From Nannocystis punicea (GTDB lineage: Bacteria > Myxococcota_A > Polyangia > Nannocystales > Nannocystaceae), in NCBI RefSeq assembly GCF_026965555.1, contig NZ_CP114040.1, forward strand, positions 3,100,001-3,164,000: a DNA stretch of 64,000 nucleotides, written 5' to 3'. Below are positions 7,705 to 16,319 of this stretch, one piece after another (position 1 is the stretch's first letter; each line of letters starts with the position of its first letter). The notes under the pieces were generated by a model. It was given only the letters and a program-made list of their open reading frames with translations, was not told where the DNA came from and made no database searches. The translations under genes and the position numbers were made by a program.

Positions 7705-9087
7705 CTAGCAGATCGGGGCCACGCGCACCGGGAGGCCGCCGCTCGGGCCGGCGGTGATGCCCTTCTGCTGCGCGTGGACCTTGTGAGCGGGGTCGGCCTC
7801 GACGGCGAAGCGCGTGAACAGGCGGGCGAGGACGATCCGCATCTCGTGCTCGGCGAACGCGGCCCCGAGGCAGCGCCACACGCCGCCGCCGAACGGGAAG
7901 TGGACGGTGGCGGAGGGCTTGCGCTCGAGCATGCGCTCGGGCTTGAAGGCGTCGGGCTCGCTCCATAGTGAGGGGTGGCGCTGGATGAGGTAGACGCTGA
8001 GCATGACGATGGTGCCGGCCGAGAGGTCGCGGCCGAGCAGCCGCATCGGCTTGCGCAGGCGGCGAGACACGCCGATGCCGATCGGGTAGAGGCGCATCGA
8101 CTCGGCGATCGCCGCGCCGAGGTAATGGAGGTCGCGGACTCGGGCCGGATCGAAGCCGCCCTGCATGACCTGGGCGACCTCGGCGCGCACGCGGGCCAGC
8201 GCCTCGGGGTGCTGCACGAGGCAGTGCACGGCCCAGCACAGCGACAGCGAGGTGGTCTCGTAGCCGCCGATGACGAGCATCAACAGCTGGGCGTGCAGCT
8301 CCTCGCGCGACATCGGCTGGCCGTCGGCGAAGCGGGCCCGGAGCATCAGCGCCAGCACGTCGCTGCGGTTCTCCGGGCCGTCGGCGAGGCAGCGATCGAT
8401 CTCCGCCTCGAGCAGCGCGTGGATCCGGCCCAGCCGATCGGCGATCCGCCGCACCGGCAGGCGCGACGGGGCGAACGGGGCGTCGAGCGCGGCCGCGCGG
8501 GCGCGCTTGCTGAGGCGCGTGAGGGCGGCGTGGGCTCCGGTCGGCGTCAGCAAGGTGCCGAGCGCCAGCATGTCGGGGCCGAACACCAGCTGCAGGTACT
8601 CGACGACGAGGGTGCGCAGCTCCTCGAAGCGCGGGCCCTCGGCGACGCCGAACAGGCAGCGCAGGATGACCCGCATGGTGATGTCCTGCATCGGCCCGAT
8701 CAGCGGGAAGGTGCTGCCCCGCGGCAGGCCGTCGAGCACGCCGTCGGCGATCTCGAGCATCGTCGGCCCGAAGGCGCGCACGCTCTCGGCGTTGAAGGCC
8801 GGGTTGAGCAGCTTGCGCCGCTGGCGGTGGTGCTCGTCGTCGGTGAGGATGAGCGCGAGCGGGTCGACGAACAGCTCGACGCCGCCGGCGTGGCGCTCGA
8901 GTTGATCGTAGGAGCCGGTGAGGAGCTGGCGGACCGTGTCGGGCTCGCTACAGACGAGCACCGTGGGCATGCCGGCCAGGCGCAGCTCGGCGAGCTCGCC
9001 GCCGCGGCGCCGGAGATCGTCGAGGAAGCGGTAGGGTTCCCGGGCTATCTTGACGAGGTTGTCGATCGCTCGAGGGCGCCGTGCCAC
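7705..9087 (-). CDS. Cytochrome P450
   Basis: This is a 460-residue cytochrome P450 monooxygenase that should insert oxygen into an organic substrate using electrons from a ferredoxin or flavodoxin partner. All hallmark motifs are visible: the I-helix oxygen-activation motif I-G-G-Y-E-T-T-S, the K-helix E-S-M-R (ExxR), and the heme loop F-G-G-G-V-W-R-C-L-G, with the thiolate Cys at about residue 406. There is no N-terminal membrane anchor, as expected for a soluble bacterial P450. The start is uncertain. GTG 9087 gives the expected length, while the frame stays open far upstream into sequence that overlaps the divergent gene at 9203. No redox partner gene is adjacent, and the substrate cannot be inferred. 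Confidence 0.92.
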   Translation of the reverse strand: MARRPRAIDNLVKIAREPYRFLDDLRRRGGELAELRLAGMPTVLVCSEPDTVRQLLTGSYDQLERHAGGVELFVDPLALILTDDEHHRQRRKLLNPAFNAESVRAFGPTMLEIADGVLDGLPRGSTFPLIGPMQDITMRVILRCLFGVAEGPRFEELRTLVVEYLQLVFGPDMLALGTLLTPTGAHAALTRLSKRARAAALDAPFAPSRLPVRRIADRLGRIHALLEAEIDRCLADGPENRSDVLALMLRARFADGQPMSREELHAQLLMLVIGGYETTSLSLCWAVHCLVQHPEALARVRAEVAQVMQGGFDPARVRDLHYLGAAIAESMRLYPIGIGVSRRLRKPMRLLGRDLSAGTIVMLSVYLIQRHPSLWSEPDAFKPERMLERKPSATVHFPFGGGVWRCLGAAFAEHEMRIVLARLFTRFAVEADPAHKVHAQQKGITAGPSGGLPVRVAPIC

Positions 9088-9202
9088 TTGTCGCGGATCG
9101 TCTGAAACATCGGCGGTCCGTCTAGCACGGCGATCCCCGGGGGGCCACGGAGGGACGGCGATGGACGGCGCGCGGCCGCTCGCGCTGGGGTATGTTCGGG
9201 CA

Positions 9203-9892
9203 ATGCAGCGAGCAGCGACGCGACGCGTGGCGATCCTGGGGGCGAGCGGTGCGGTGGGTGGGCAGGCGCTGGCAGAGCTGTTGCGGTCGCCCGCGATCGC
9301 GGGGGTGACCAGCCTCGGCCGACGAACGATCGCCGACGCGCCGGCGTCGCCGAAGCTCGCGCAGCGCGTGGTCGAGCTCGAAGACCCGGCCGCGTACGCG
9401 CCCCTGCTCGCGGGGCACGAGGCGGCGATCTGCACCCTCGGGGTCGGGCAGCCGACGAAGGTGTCGCGCGAGGAGCTGCAGAAGATCGATGTCGACTACG
9501 TGATGAACTTCGCGACCGCGTGTCGCGACCAGGGCGTGAGGTCGTTCGCGCTGCTCGGGGCGGTCGGCGCCGACGCCCGCTCGCGCAGCTTCTACTTGAG
9601 GATGAAGGGCGAGCTCGAGGAGAAGCTGGTCGCGCTGGGCTTCTCCCGCACCAGCCTGTTCCACCCGTCGATGTTGCTGACGCCGCAGAACCGCTACGGG
9701 ACGGGGCAGGCGATCTTGCTGGCGGTGTGGCCGAAGCTCGACCTGCTGCTGGCAGGGCCGTTGCGGCGGTTTCGGGGCATCACCGTGGCCGATCTCGGGC
9801 GGGCGATGGCGCGCGACGCGGAGCGCGACGACCCGGGCGTGCACGTGCTCCACTGGGACGAGTTCTCGGCGCTGGCCCGTGAGTCGACGTAG
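9203..9892 (+). CDS. NAD(P)-binding atypical short-chain reductase (TIP30/HTATIP2-like)
   Basis: This 229-residue Rossmann-fold protein has the dinucleotide-binding start V-A-I-L-G-A-S-G-A-V-G-G (residues 9-20) and lacks the classical Y-x-x-x-K of full SDRs in the normal context, though Y-L-R-M-K is present. The pattern (AICTLGVGQPTKVSREELQKIDVDYVMNFATACRDQGVRSFALLGAVGAD, then a Y-x-x-x-K-G-E-L-E) is typical of the NmrA/TIP30-like atypical SDRs, which act as reductases or redox sensors. It is divergent from the P450, with about 115 bp between them, so the two could share a control region; a functional link is only a guess. ATG 9203 starts the fold cleanly. Confidence 0.85.
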   Translation: MQRAATRRVAILGASGAVGGQALAELLRSPAIAGVTSLGRRTIADAPASPKLAQRVVELEDPAAYAPLLAGHEAAICTLGVGQPTKVSREELQKIDVDYVMNFATACRDQGVRSFALLGAVGADARSRSFYLRMKGELEEKLVALGFSRTSLFHPSMLLTPQNRYGTGQAILLAVWPKLDLLLAGPLRRFRGITVADLGRAMARDAERDDPGVHVLHWDEFSALAREST

Positions 9893-9911
9893 GGGATTCC
9901 ACCGGGGCGCG

Positions 9912-9944
9912 CGATGCATGTCAGTACATGATTCTTCGGACATG
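9912..9944. repeat. Phased palindrome copy upstream of RND operon
   Basis: CATG nodes at 9927 and 9941 are 14 bp apart (core ATTCTTCGGA). A further CATG at 9917 is out of phase. It lies in the 137-bp gap between the reductase gene and the RND adaptor gene. Confidence 0.6.
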
Positions 9945-10029
9945 TTGTAACGGGATCGTAATCGCGGCTTCGGCGGCGGCGGCGCGCCGATCGGGGGACA
10001 TGACGGCGGTGTAAAGTCGGCGTCGACGC

Positions 10030-11397
10030 ATGTCGACATCGACGAACGACAAGCCCCTGTTCCGTAGCGTCGCCACGTTCATCGCCTTCGTCCTGGTCGG
10101 CGTCGGCGTGTACGGCTGGCTGCAAGCGACCCGCGCGGCGCCTCGCCAGCGCAGCGCGGTCGAGCAAGGCCGCCCGGTGCGGGTGCTCGAGCTGGCGCCG
10201 ATCGAGGTGGTGCCGCGGGTGATCGGCTACGGCGCGGTCGAGGCCCAGCGCGAGTGGCAAGCGCTGGCGCAGGTGTCCGGCACCGTGGTCGAGGTGGCGG
10301 ACCGGCTCGAGGCCGGACGGATCGTGCAGGAGGGGACGGTGCTGCTGAAGATCGACCCCGGCAGCTACGCGATCGAGCAGGGCCGCTCGGAGGCGGTGGT
10401 GAAGGCGGTGCGGGCCCAGATCGCGGAGATCAAGGCGCGCGAGGCCAGCGCGGCGTCGAACCTCAAGATCGACGAGCGCTCGCTCGAGCTGGCCCGCGGC
10501 GAGCTCGAGCGCGTGCGCTCGTTGTACGAGCAAGGCGCGGCGCCGCTGACCGACGTCGAGGTCGCCGAGAAGGCGGTCATCGTCGCCGAGAAGACGGTGC
10601 AGACGTTCCGCAACACGCTCGGCGAGCTGCCGGCGACCCGCCGCGTGCTCGAGGCGCAGCTCGAGCAGCAACAGGCCGGGGTGGCGACGACCAAGCTCGA
10701 GCTGGCCAAGACGGAGATCGTTGCGCCGTTCACGATGCGCCTCCGCGAGGTCAACGCGGCGCTCGAGCAGGTGGTGACGGGCGGGCAGGCGCTGATGGTC
10801 GGCGACGGCATCGACGTGTTCGAGATCCCGGCGCAGGTGCCGGTCGGCAGCCTCGGCTCGCTGCTGCCGCCGCGCAAGCCGGAGGAGACGAAGCAGGCGC
10901 CGGGCGGGCCGTCGCGGCTCGAGGCGGTCGAGGCGATCGTGCGCCTCGAGGGCCAGGGGGTGCAGCGCGCGTGGAAGGGCAAGTTCCGCCGGTTCGGCGG
11001 CATCGACCCGAACACGCGGATGATGATCGCGGTGGTCCAGGTCGACGAGAGCCGCGAGGCCGGCGCGCAGCCGCAGGGGCCGCGGCTCAACCGCGGGCTG
11101 TACGTGGAGGTCGAGCTGCGCGGGCCGCCGCGCGCCGACTGCCTGGCGGTGCCGCGCGCCGCCTACCACGACGGGACGCTGCACGTGGTCGGCGCGGAGG
11201 ACAAGCTCGAGCTGCGCAAGGTCGAGGCGACGCTGGTGCAGGAGGAGTTCGTGTGCGTGACCGGCGAGGTGCAGGCCGGCGACAAGATCGTGCTGACGGA
11301 CCTGGTGCCGGCGCTGACGGGGATGCTGCTGGCGCCGCGCGTCGATGACGAGGGGACCGCCGCGCTGCAGCGGGCGGCCCGCGGGGAGGCGTCGTGA
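10030..11397 (+). CDS. RND efflux periplasmic adaptor (membrane fusion protein)
   Basis: This 455-residue adaptor of the HlyD/AcrA class bridges an inner-membrane RND pump to an outer-membrane channel. It has an N-terminal membrane anchor (about residues 14-36), a lipoyl-type half motif (IGYGAVEAQREWQALAQVSGTVVEVAD), a long coiled-coil hairpin (about 115-235, rich in Glu/Arg/Ala), a second lipoyl half (IVAPFTMRLREVNAALEQVVTGGQALM) and a beta-barrel region. Its stop overlaps the GTG of the pump gene by four bases (GTGA), so the two are one translationally coupled operon. No TolC-type channel gene follows. Substrate unknown. Confidence 0.9.
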   Translation: MSTSTNDKPLFRSVATFIAFVLVGVGVYGWLQATRAAPRQRSAVEQGRPVRVLELAPIEVVPRVIGYGAVEAQREWQALAQVSGTVVEVADRLEAGRIVQEGTVLLKIDPGSYAIEQGRSEAVVKAVRAQIAEIKAREASAASNLKIDERSLELARGELERVRSLYEQGAAPLTDVEVAEKAVIVAEKTVQTFRNTLGELPATRRVLEAQLEQQQAGVATTKLELAKTEIVAPFTMRLREVNAALEQVVTGGQALMVGDGIDVFEIPAQVPVGSLGSLLPPRKPEETKQAPGGPSRLEAVEAIVRLEGQGVQRAWKGKFRRFGGIDPNTRMMIAVVQVDESREAGAQPQGPRLNRGLYVEVELRGPPRADCLAVPRAAYHDGTLHVVGAEDKLELRKVEATLVQEEFVCVTGEVQAGDKIVLTDLVPALTGMLLAPRVDDEGTAALQRAARGEAS

Positions 11398-14300
11398 TCG
11401 TCTACTTCGCGCGGCACCCGACGGCCGCAAACCTGTTGATGCTGGTGTTCGTGATCCTCGGCCTGGTGGCCCTGCCCGGGCTGCGGCGCGAGTCGTACCC
11501 GGAGTTCGAGCCGTCGCAGATCCGCATCACCGCGGCCTACCCCGGCGCCGACGCCGAGATCGTCGACGAGACGCTGGTCCAGAGCATCGAGGAGGCGGTG
11601 GCAGGGCTCGACGGGGTGGCGGTGATGACGTCGCAGGCCCGCGAGGGCTCGGCGTCGATCACGATCGACGTCGAGGACAAGGTGCCGCTCGCCGACGTGC
11701 TGGCCGACGTCAAGTCGGCGGTCGACGGCCTGCGCGACCTGCCGCCCGACCTCGATCCGCCGGTGGTCGCGGCGGCGACCCGCCGCGCGCCGGTGGCCTC
11801 GATCGCGGTCACCGGGCCGATGTCGGCCCAGGACCTCAAGCTGTACTGCGAGCAATTGCGGCGCGAGCTGCTGCGCGACGAGCACATCGCCCAGGTGACG
11901 ATCGCGGGCTTCTCGACGCACCAGGTGTTGATTCAGCTGAAGCAGTCGGCGCTGGCCCGCCACGGGCTGTCGGTCGCCGACGTCGCGGCCGCGGTGCAGG
12001 CCCAGAGCGTCGACAGCCCGATCGGGACGATCGAGCGCGCCGGCGGCGACATCCTGGTCCGCTACTCCGACAAGCGCACCGACGTGGGCGCGCTGGCCGA
12101 GCTGGTGGTCAAGGGCGCGGCCGGGGGGGCGGAGATCCGCCTCGCCGACGTGGCGCACATCGAGGACACGTTCGCCGTCGAGGAGGAGCAGACGCAATTC
12201 AACGGCGAGCGCGCGTGCACGCTCGGGATCACCAAGACGGCGTGGCAGGACAGCCTCGACGTGCTCGGCGCGATCGAGGCGTTCCTCGCCGACCAGGAGC
12301 TGCGCAAGCCGACCGGCGTGAAGCTGACGCTGACGCAGAACATGGCCTCGGCGGTGGCCGACCAGATCGGGCTCCTGTTCACCAACGCGTGGCAGGGGCT
12401 GCTGCTGGTGTTCGTGACGCTGTGGCTGTTCTTCCACGTGCGCCTGGCGTTCTGGGTCGCGGCCGGCCTGCCGGTGTCGGTGCTCGGCTCGCTGTGGGTG
12501 CTCGGGCAGCTCGGCCAGACCGTCAACATGATGACGATGATGGGCATGCTGGTCGCGCTCGGCCTGGTGATGGACGACGCGATCGTGTTCGCCGAGAACT
12601 TCGCGGCCCACCGCGAGCGCGGGGCCTCGGCGACGCGCGCGGCGGTGGACGCGGTCAAGGAGGTCGCGTCGGGGGTGGTGTCGTCGTTCCTGACGACAGC
12701 GGCGGTGTTCGTGCCGCTGATGGGCATCGAGGGCCGGATCGGCCGCGTGCTGCAGGTGATCCCGATCGTGCTGATCGCGGTGCTGGCGGTCAGCCTCGCC
12801 GAGGCGTTCTTCATCCTGCCCAACCACCTCGCGCACACGTTCCGCGACGTCGACCCCAATCAGAAGAGCAAGGCCCGCGCGTGGTTCGACGCCGGGTTCG
12901 CCCGCTTCCGCGAGCGCCGCCTCGGCGGGGCGGTCGACTTCGCGGTCCGCCACCGCTGGGCGACGCTCGGGCTGATGGTGGCGCTGCTGATCGGCTCGGT
13001 CGGGATGCTGTCGAGCGGGCGCCTGCGCTACGTGGCGTTCCCGGCGGCCGAGGGCGACGTGGCGGAGTTCCGCCTGGCGCTGCCGCCGGGGGCGCCGCTG
13101 GAGCGCACGCAGCAGGAGGTCGACCGGGTGGTGGCCGCGGCCTGGCGCGTCAACGAGAAGCTGACGCCGGAGCAGCCGGAGCAGCAGCCGCTGGTCCGCA
13201 ACGTGTCGGCCCGCTTCAACTACAACGCCGACGTGACCGACGAGTCGGGGCCGCACCTGGCGACGGTGTCGGTCGACCTGCTGGGCATCGAGGCGCGCTC
13301 GACCACGCTCGAGGCGTTCTCGAAGGCCTGGCGCGAGGAGACGGGGCCGCTGCCGAGCGCGGCGGTGACGAAGTTCGCCGAGGGCTCGAAGGGCGGCCCG
13401 GCCGGCAACGCGATCGAGGTCGAGATCCAGAGCGAGGACCTCGAGCGCGCGAAGGAGGTGTCGCAGCGGATCCAGGCGTGGTTCATGCAGAACCCCGGGG
13501 TGTTCGACGTCGGCGACAACCTCGACCCGGGCAGCGAGCAGGTGCGCGTGCGCCTGCGGCCCGGCGCCGGCTCGTACGGGCTGACCGGCAGCGCGGTGGC
13601 GCAGCAGGTCCGCTCGGCGCTGACGGGCGTGTCGGTGCAGACGTTCCACACCCACGGCGAGGACTACGAGCTCTACGTCGAGCTCGAGCACCGCGGCCGC
13701 GACACCATGGCCGACCTCGAGCTGATGCCGGTCACGGTCGCGCCGGGGGTCAACATGCCGCTCGGATCGATCGCCACCATCGAGCTGACGAGCAGCTTCG
13801 CCCGCCTGAACCGCCGCGACAGCGTGCGCACCGTGACCGTGACGGGCGCGGTGTCGGCGGAGGAGGCCAACGCGTCGGAGGTGATGAGCCGCTTCATGAC
13901 CGAGGCGGCGCCGGAGATCGAGCGCGAGTTCCCGGACGTCCGCCTGGCGGCCGGCGGGGCGGCCAAGCAGTCGGCCGAGGCGCTGAACTCGATGCTGACG
14001 CGGATGATGATCGGCCTGTTCGCGGTGTTCGCCCTGCTGAGCCTGCAGTTCCGCAGCTTCGTGGCGCCGCTCATCGTCATGCTGGCGATCCCGTTCGCGT
14101 TCGTCGGGGTGATCTGGGGCCACCTGCTGATGGGCATGCCGCTGTCGTCGCAGAGCATCTTCGGCCTCATCGCCATCTCGGGGGTGGTGGTCAACGACTC
14201 GATCCTGCTGATGGAGTTCATCAACATGGCCCGCGTCCGCGGCGACTCGCCGGCGACCGCCGCCTCCCAGGCCAGCCGCGACCGCTTCCGCGCGGTGCTG

Positions 14301-14513
14301 CTGACGTCGGCGACGACCATCGCCGGCCTGTTCCCGATCATGTTCGAGACCAGCCGCCACGCCCAGTCGCTGGTCCCGGTGGCGGCGTCGATCGTGTTCG
14401 GCCTGGCCGCGTCGACCGTGCTGGTGCTCATCGTCATCCCCGCCGCCTACGCGGTCCTGGCCGACCTCGGCCTGGCGCCGAAGCCGTTCTCCGGCGACGA
14501 GGAAGAGGATTGA
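11394..14513 (+). CDS. RND-family efflux transporter (AcrB-like)
   Basis: This 1039-residue proton-driven RND pump has the normal family length and the expected layout of TM1, a large periplasmic loop, TM2-6 plus a second loop and TM7-12. The proton-relay Asp pair is present in TM4 (L-V-M-D-D-A-I-V-F-A-E-N). In TM10 the AcrB Lys position falls in V-V-V-N-D-S-I-L-L-M-E-F, as in many non-Acr RND branches, so this belongs to a broader HAE-type group. It starts on GTG overlapping the adaptor stop. It is followed by a phased palindrome (14531-14564) and then a converging gene, which suggests that the operon ends here. Substrate class cannot be told. Confidence 0.92.
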   Translation: MIVYFARHPTAANLLMLVFVILGLVALPGLRRESYPEFEPSQIRITAAYPGADAEIVDETLVQSIEEAVAGLDGVAVMTSQAREGSASITIDVEDKVPLADVLADVKSAVDGLRDLPPDLDPPVVAAATRRAPVASIAVTGPMSAQDLKLYCEQLRRELLRDEHIAQVTIAGFSTHQVLIQLKQSALARHGLSVADVAAAVQAQSVDSPIGTIERAGGDILVRYSDKRTDVGALAELVVKGAAGGAEIRLADVAHIEDTFAVEEEQTQFNGERACTLGITKTAWQDSLDVLGAIEAFLADQELRKPTGVKLTLTQNMASAVADQIGLLFTNAWQGLLLVFVTLWLFFHVRLAFWVAAGLPVSVLGSLWVLGQLGQTVNMMTMMGMLVALGLVMDDAIVFAENFAAHRERGASATRAAVDAVKEVASGVVSSFLTTAAVFVPLMGIEGRIGRVLQVIPIVLIAVLAVSLAEAFFILPNHLAHTFRDVDPNQKSKARAWFDAGFARFRERRLGGAVDFAVRHRWATLGLMVALLIGSVGMLSSGRLRYVAFPAAEGDVAEFRLALPPGAPLERTQQEVDRVVAAAWRVNEKLTPEQPEQQPLVRNVSARFNYNADVTDESGPHLATVSVDLLGIEARSTTLEAFSKAWREETGPLPSAAVTKFAEGSKGGPAGNAIEVEIQSEDLERAKEVSQRIQAWFMQNPGVFDVGDNLDPGSEQVRVRLRPGAGSYGLTGSAVAQQVRSALTGVSVQTFHTHGEDYELYVELEHRGRDTMADLELMPVTVAPGVNMPLGSIATIELTSSFARLNRRDSVRTVTVTGAVSAEEANASEVMSRFMTEAAPEIEREFPDVRLAAGGAAKQSAEALNSMLTRMMIGLFAVFALLSLQFRSFVAPLIVMLAIPFAFVGVIWGHLLMGMPLSSQSIFGLIAISGVVVNDSILLMEFINMARVRGDSPATAASQASRDRFRAVLLTSATTIAGLFPIMFETSRHAQSLVPVAASIVFGLAASTVLVLIVIPAAYAVLADLGLAPKPFSGDEEED

Positions 14514-14530
14514 GCACGAGGCCTTCGGGA

Positions 14531-14564
14531 CATGCTCCAAGGGGCATGTCCTGAAGGCCTCATG
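14531..14564. repeat. 14-bp phased palindrome between converging genes
   Basis: CATG nodes at 14531 and 14545 (core CTCCAAGGGG), with a third CATG at 14561, 16 bp on. It occupies most of the 63-bp gap between the converging RND and beta-helix genes. It could act as an RNA hairpin at both 3' ends. Confidence 0.7.
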
Positions 14565-14576
14565 AAGAGCGGGCGC

Positions 14577-16016
14577 TCAGCCGGGGCTGGCGTAGGCGCC
14601 GTAGGCGGCGACCTCGGGCGCGGCGGTGTGGAAGTCGCCGGCTGCGGGGTCGGCGAACTGGGGGTCGGCCTCGACGACGGGGCCGACGCAGCTGGCGTCG
14701 CCGTCGCTGACGGGGAGGTCGACGGCGTTGTCGTCGAGGTGGAAGCCCATGGCGGCGGCGTCGTAGCAGTCGTTGATGACGCGGTGGCCGCCGGCGAAGA
14801 TGTTGCGCCCGATCTTGGCGCCCTTGGCCTTGCCGGCGTCGTCGATGTTGATCTCCGAGCGCGAGCCGGCGGCCGAGCCGGCGCCGTTGGCGTAGAAGGT
14901 GTTGTGCTCGACGACGATGGCCTCGGTCGCCGGGCCGGCGAAGCGCACGCCGGAGTAGTAGTTGCCGTAGATCAGGTTGCGGCGGACGTGGACGTCGGTG
15001 ATGGTGCCGTCGCCGGCGGCGTTGATGACGATGCCGTCCTCGTAGTCGGCGTGGCCGTTGCCGGTGATCCGGTTGCGCTCGATGACGATGCCGTCCAGGG
15101 TGCCGTACTGGCCGCCCTGGGTGTACAGCTGGATCCCCCGCGAGGCGTTGTCGCGGATCACGTTGTTGACGACGGTGATGTCGCTGCCGCCGGCGAGGTA
15201 GATGCCGTGGTCCTGGTGGCCCTCGGGGCCGCACCGGCCGTAGCGCTCGATCAGGCACGCCTCGACGCGCAGGCCGTTGGCGCGGTTGCTCTCGATGTGG
15301 CCGCCGTCCTCGCCGGTCTCGCAGTCGCCGGTGAAGGTGACGTGGTCGATCGTGACGTCCTCGACCTCCTCGACGCTGGCGGTGTTGAACGAGTCGCCCT
15401 TCTCGAAGCCGGAGATGTCGAAGGTCAGGTTGGTGACGACCACGTGGCTGCCGTCGCCCTCGAAGGTCATGCGGCCGCGCAGGCGCACGCCGTCCCGGCT
15501 CTCGCCCACGAACACGATCGGGGCCTCGGCCGTGCCGCCGTGCAGGATGTAGAGCAGCGGGTCGGCGCCGGCGTACTCGCCGTCGTGGATGAAGTAGCAG
15601 GTGCCGGGGCCGTCGTCGGCGTACTCGCCCTCGCCGCGCGAGGCGGCCGCGAGCTCGTCGACGGTGGTCAGGTCGACGCGGGTGGTGCCGTCGGGACAGG
15701 CGCCGGGAGCGTCGGTCCACTCGCCGATGGCGAGGTCCTCGGTCTCGTCGCCGGTGGTGGTGCCGGTGGGGTCAGGGTCGGGGCCGGTGGTGTCGGGGCC
15801 GGTGGTCGAGGTCGTCGGCGAGGCGGTGGTGGTGCCGTCGGTCGGTGAGGCGGTGGTGGTGCCGTCGTCGCTGCCGGTGGGCGTGCCGCTGCTGCCGTCG
15901 CTCGTGCCGGTGGGGCCGTCGGTGTCGTCGCCGGTGCTGCCGGCAGCGGCGCCGCCACAGGCCGACAGGAGGGCGAGCAGGAGCGGCGAGGAGAGGGCGA
16001 GCTTCGGCGAGGTCAT
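14577..16016 (-). CDS. Secreted lipoprotein with right-handed parallel beta-helix
   Basis: This is a 479-residue predicted lipoprotein. The signal peptide MTSPKLALSSPLLLALLSAC ends in lipobox L-L-S-A-C. A Gly/Thr/Asp/Pro-rich linker follows (about 25-110: TGDDTDGPTG, TTTASPTDG, TGPDPDPTG). From about residue 150 a series of short beta-strand repeats (VVVTNLTFDISGF, VTIDHVTF, LRVEACLIERYG, ITVVNNVIRDNASRGIQLY, IVIERNRITGNG, VHVRRNLIYGNYYSG, IVVEHNTFYANG) forms a right-handed parallel beta-helix, the fold of pectate lyases and other surface polysaccharide-active proteins. No lyase catalytic triad is obvious. It is probably on the outer surface, processing or binding a polysaccharide, but activity is unproven. 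ATG 16016 chosen for the signal peptide. Confidence 0.85.
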   Translation of the reverse strand: MTSPKLALSSPLLLALLSACGGAAAGSTGDDTDGPTGTSDGSSGTPTGSDDGTTTASPTDGTTTASPTTSTTGPDTTGPDPDPTGTTTGDETEDLAIGEWTDAPGACPDGTTRVDLTTVDELAAASRGEGEYADDGPGTCYFIHDGEYAGADPLLYILHGGTAEAPIVFVGESRDGVRLRGRMTFEGDGSHVVVTNLTFDISGFEKGDSFNTASVEEVEDVTIDHVTFTGDCETGEDGGHIESNRANGLRVEACLIERYGRCGPEGHQDHGIYLAGGSDITVVNNVIRDNASRGIQLYTQGGQYGTLDGIVIERNRITGNGHADYEDGIVINAAGDGTITDVHVRRNLIYGNYYSGVRFAGPATEAIVVEHNTFYANGAGSAAGSRSEINIDDAGKAKGAKIGRNIFAGGHRVINDCYDAAAMGFHLDDNAVDLPVSDGDASCVGPVVEADPQFADPAAGDFHTAAPEVAAYGAYASPG

Positions 16017-16234
16017 CGCGGCGAGCATAGACGAATCGCGGTGCCGGAATTGTCGCGCCGCCGCGCGCTCACTGCGAGCAGTGGCGGGGGATACGGACGT
16101 CGTCGCGCTGCCCGGGCCGCCGCGGCTCGATGCGCGGCGGCGACATGAGGGCCTGCATGAGGTGGAGCGGACGAGGTCGTTCGTGGACCTCACGCGCCCG
16201 CCGGGCTCGTGGGTCGGCGCTCGACGAGGTTGGA

Positions 16235-16308
16235 CAGGGCCTTCAGGGAATGTTCATGGGGACATGTTCATCAGGACATGGACTTTGAGGAATGTCCTGA
16301 TGGACATG
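16235..16308. repeat. Longest phased palindrome array: six nodes at exact 14-bp steps
   Basis: Nodes occur at 16235 (CAGG), 16249 (AATG), 16263 (CATG), 16277 (CATG), 16291 (AATG) and 16305 (CATG), with no phase slip over 74 bp. It is the best example of the family. It lies in the 303-bp gap (16017-16319) between two minus-strand genes, so it is 3' of the TlpA-like gene and 5' of the beta-helix lipoprotein gene. I see nothing else in that gap. Confidence 0.9.
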
Positions 16309-16319
16309 AACCTCCGCGC

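Noticed and set aside
11163..14540. 1125-residue open frame opposite the RND pump
   Set aside because: Arg/His/Ala-rich antisense frame caused by GC-rich third positions. The pump frame has all family motifs.
14560..15720. Long open frame on the minus strand rich in Arg/His overlapping the beta-helix lipoprotein gene
   Set aside because: It is a shadow of the real gene in another frame: Arg/His/Pro-heavy composition, no signal peptide, no known motif. The 14577-16016 frame has a lipobox and repeats.
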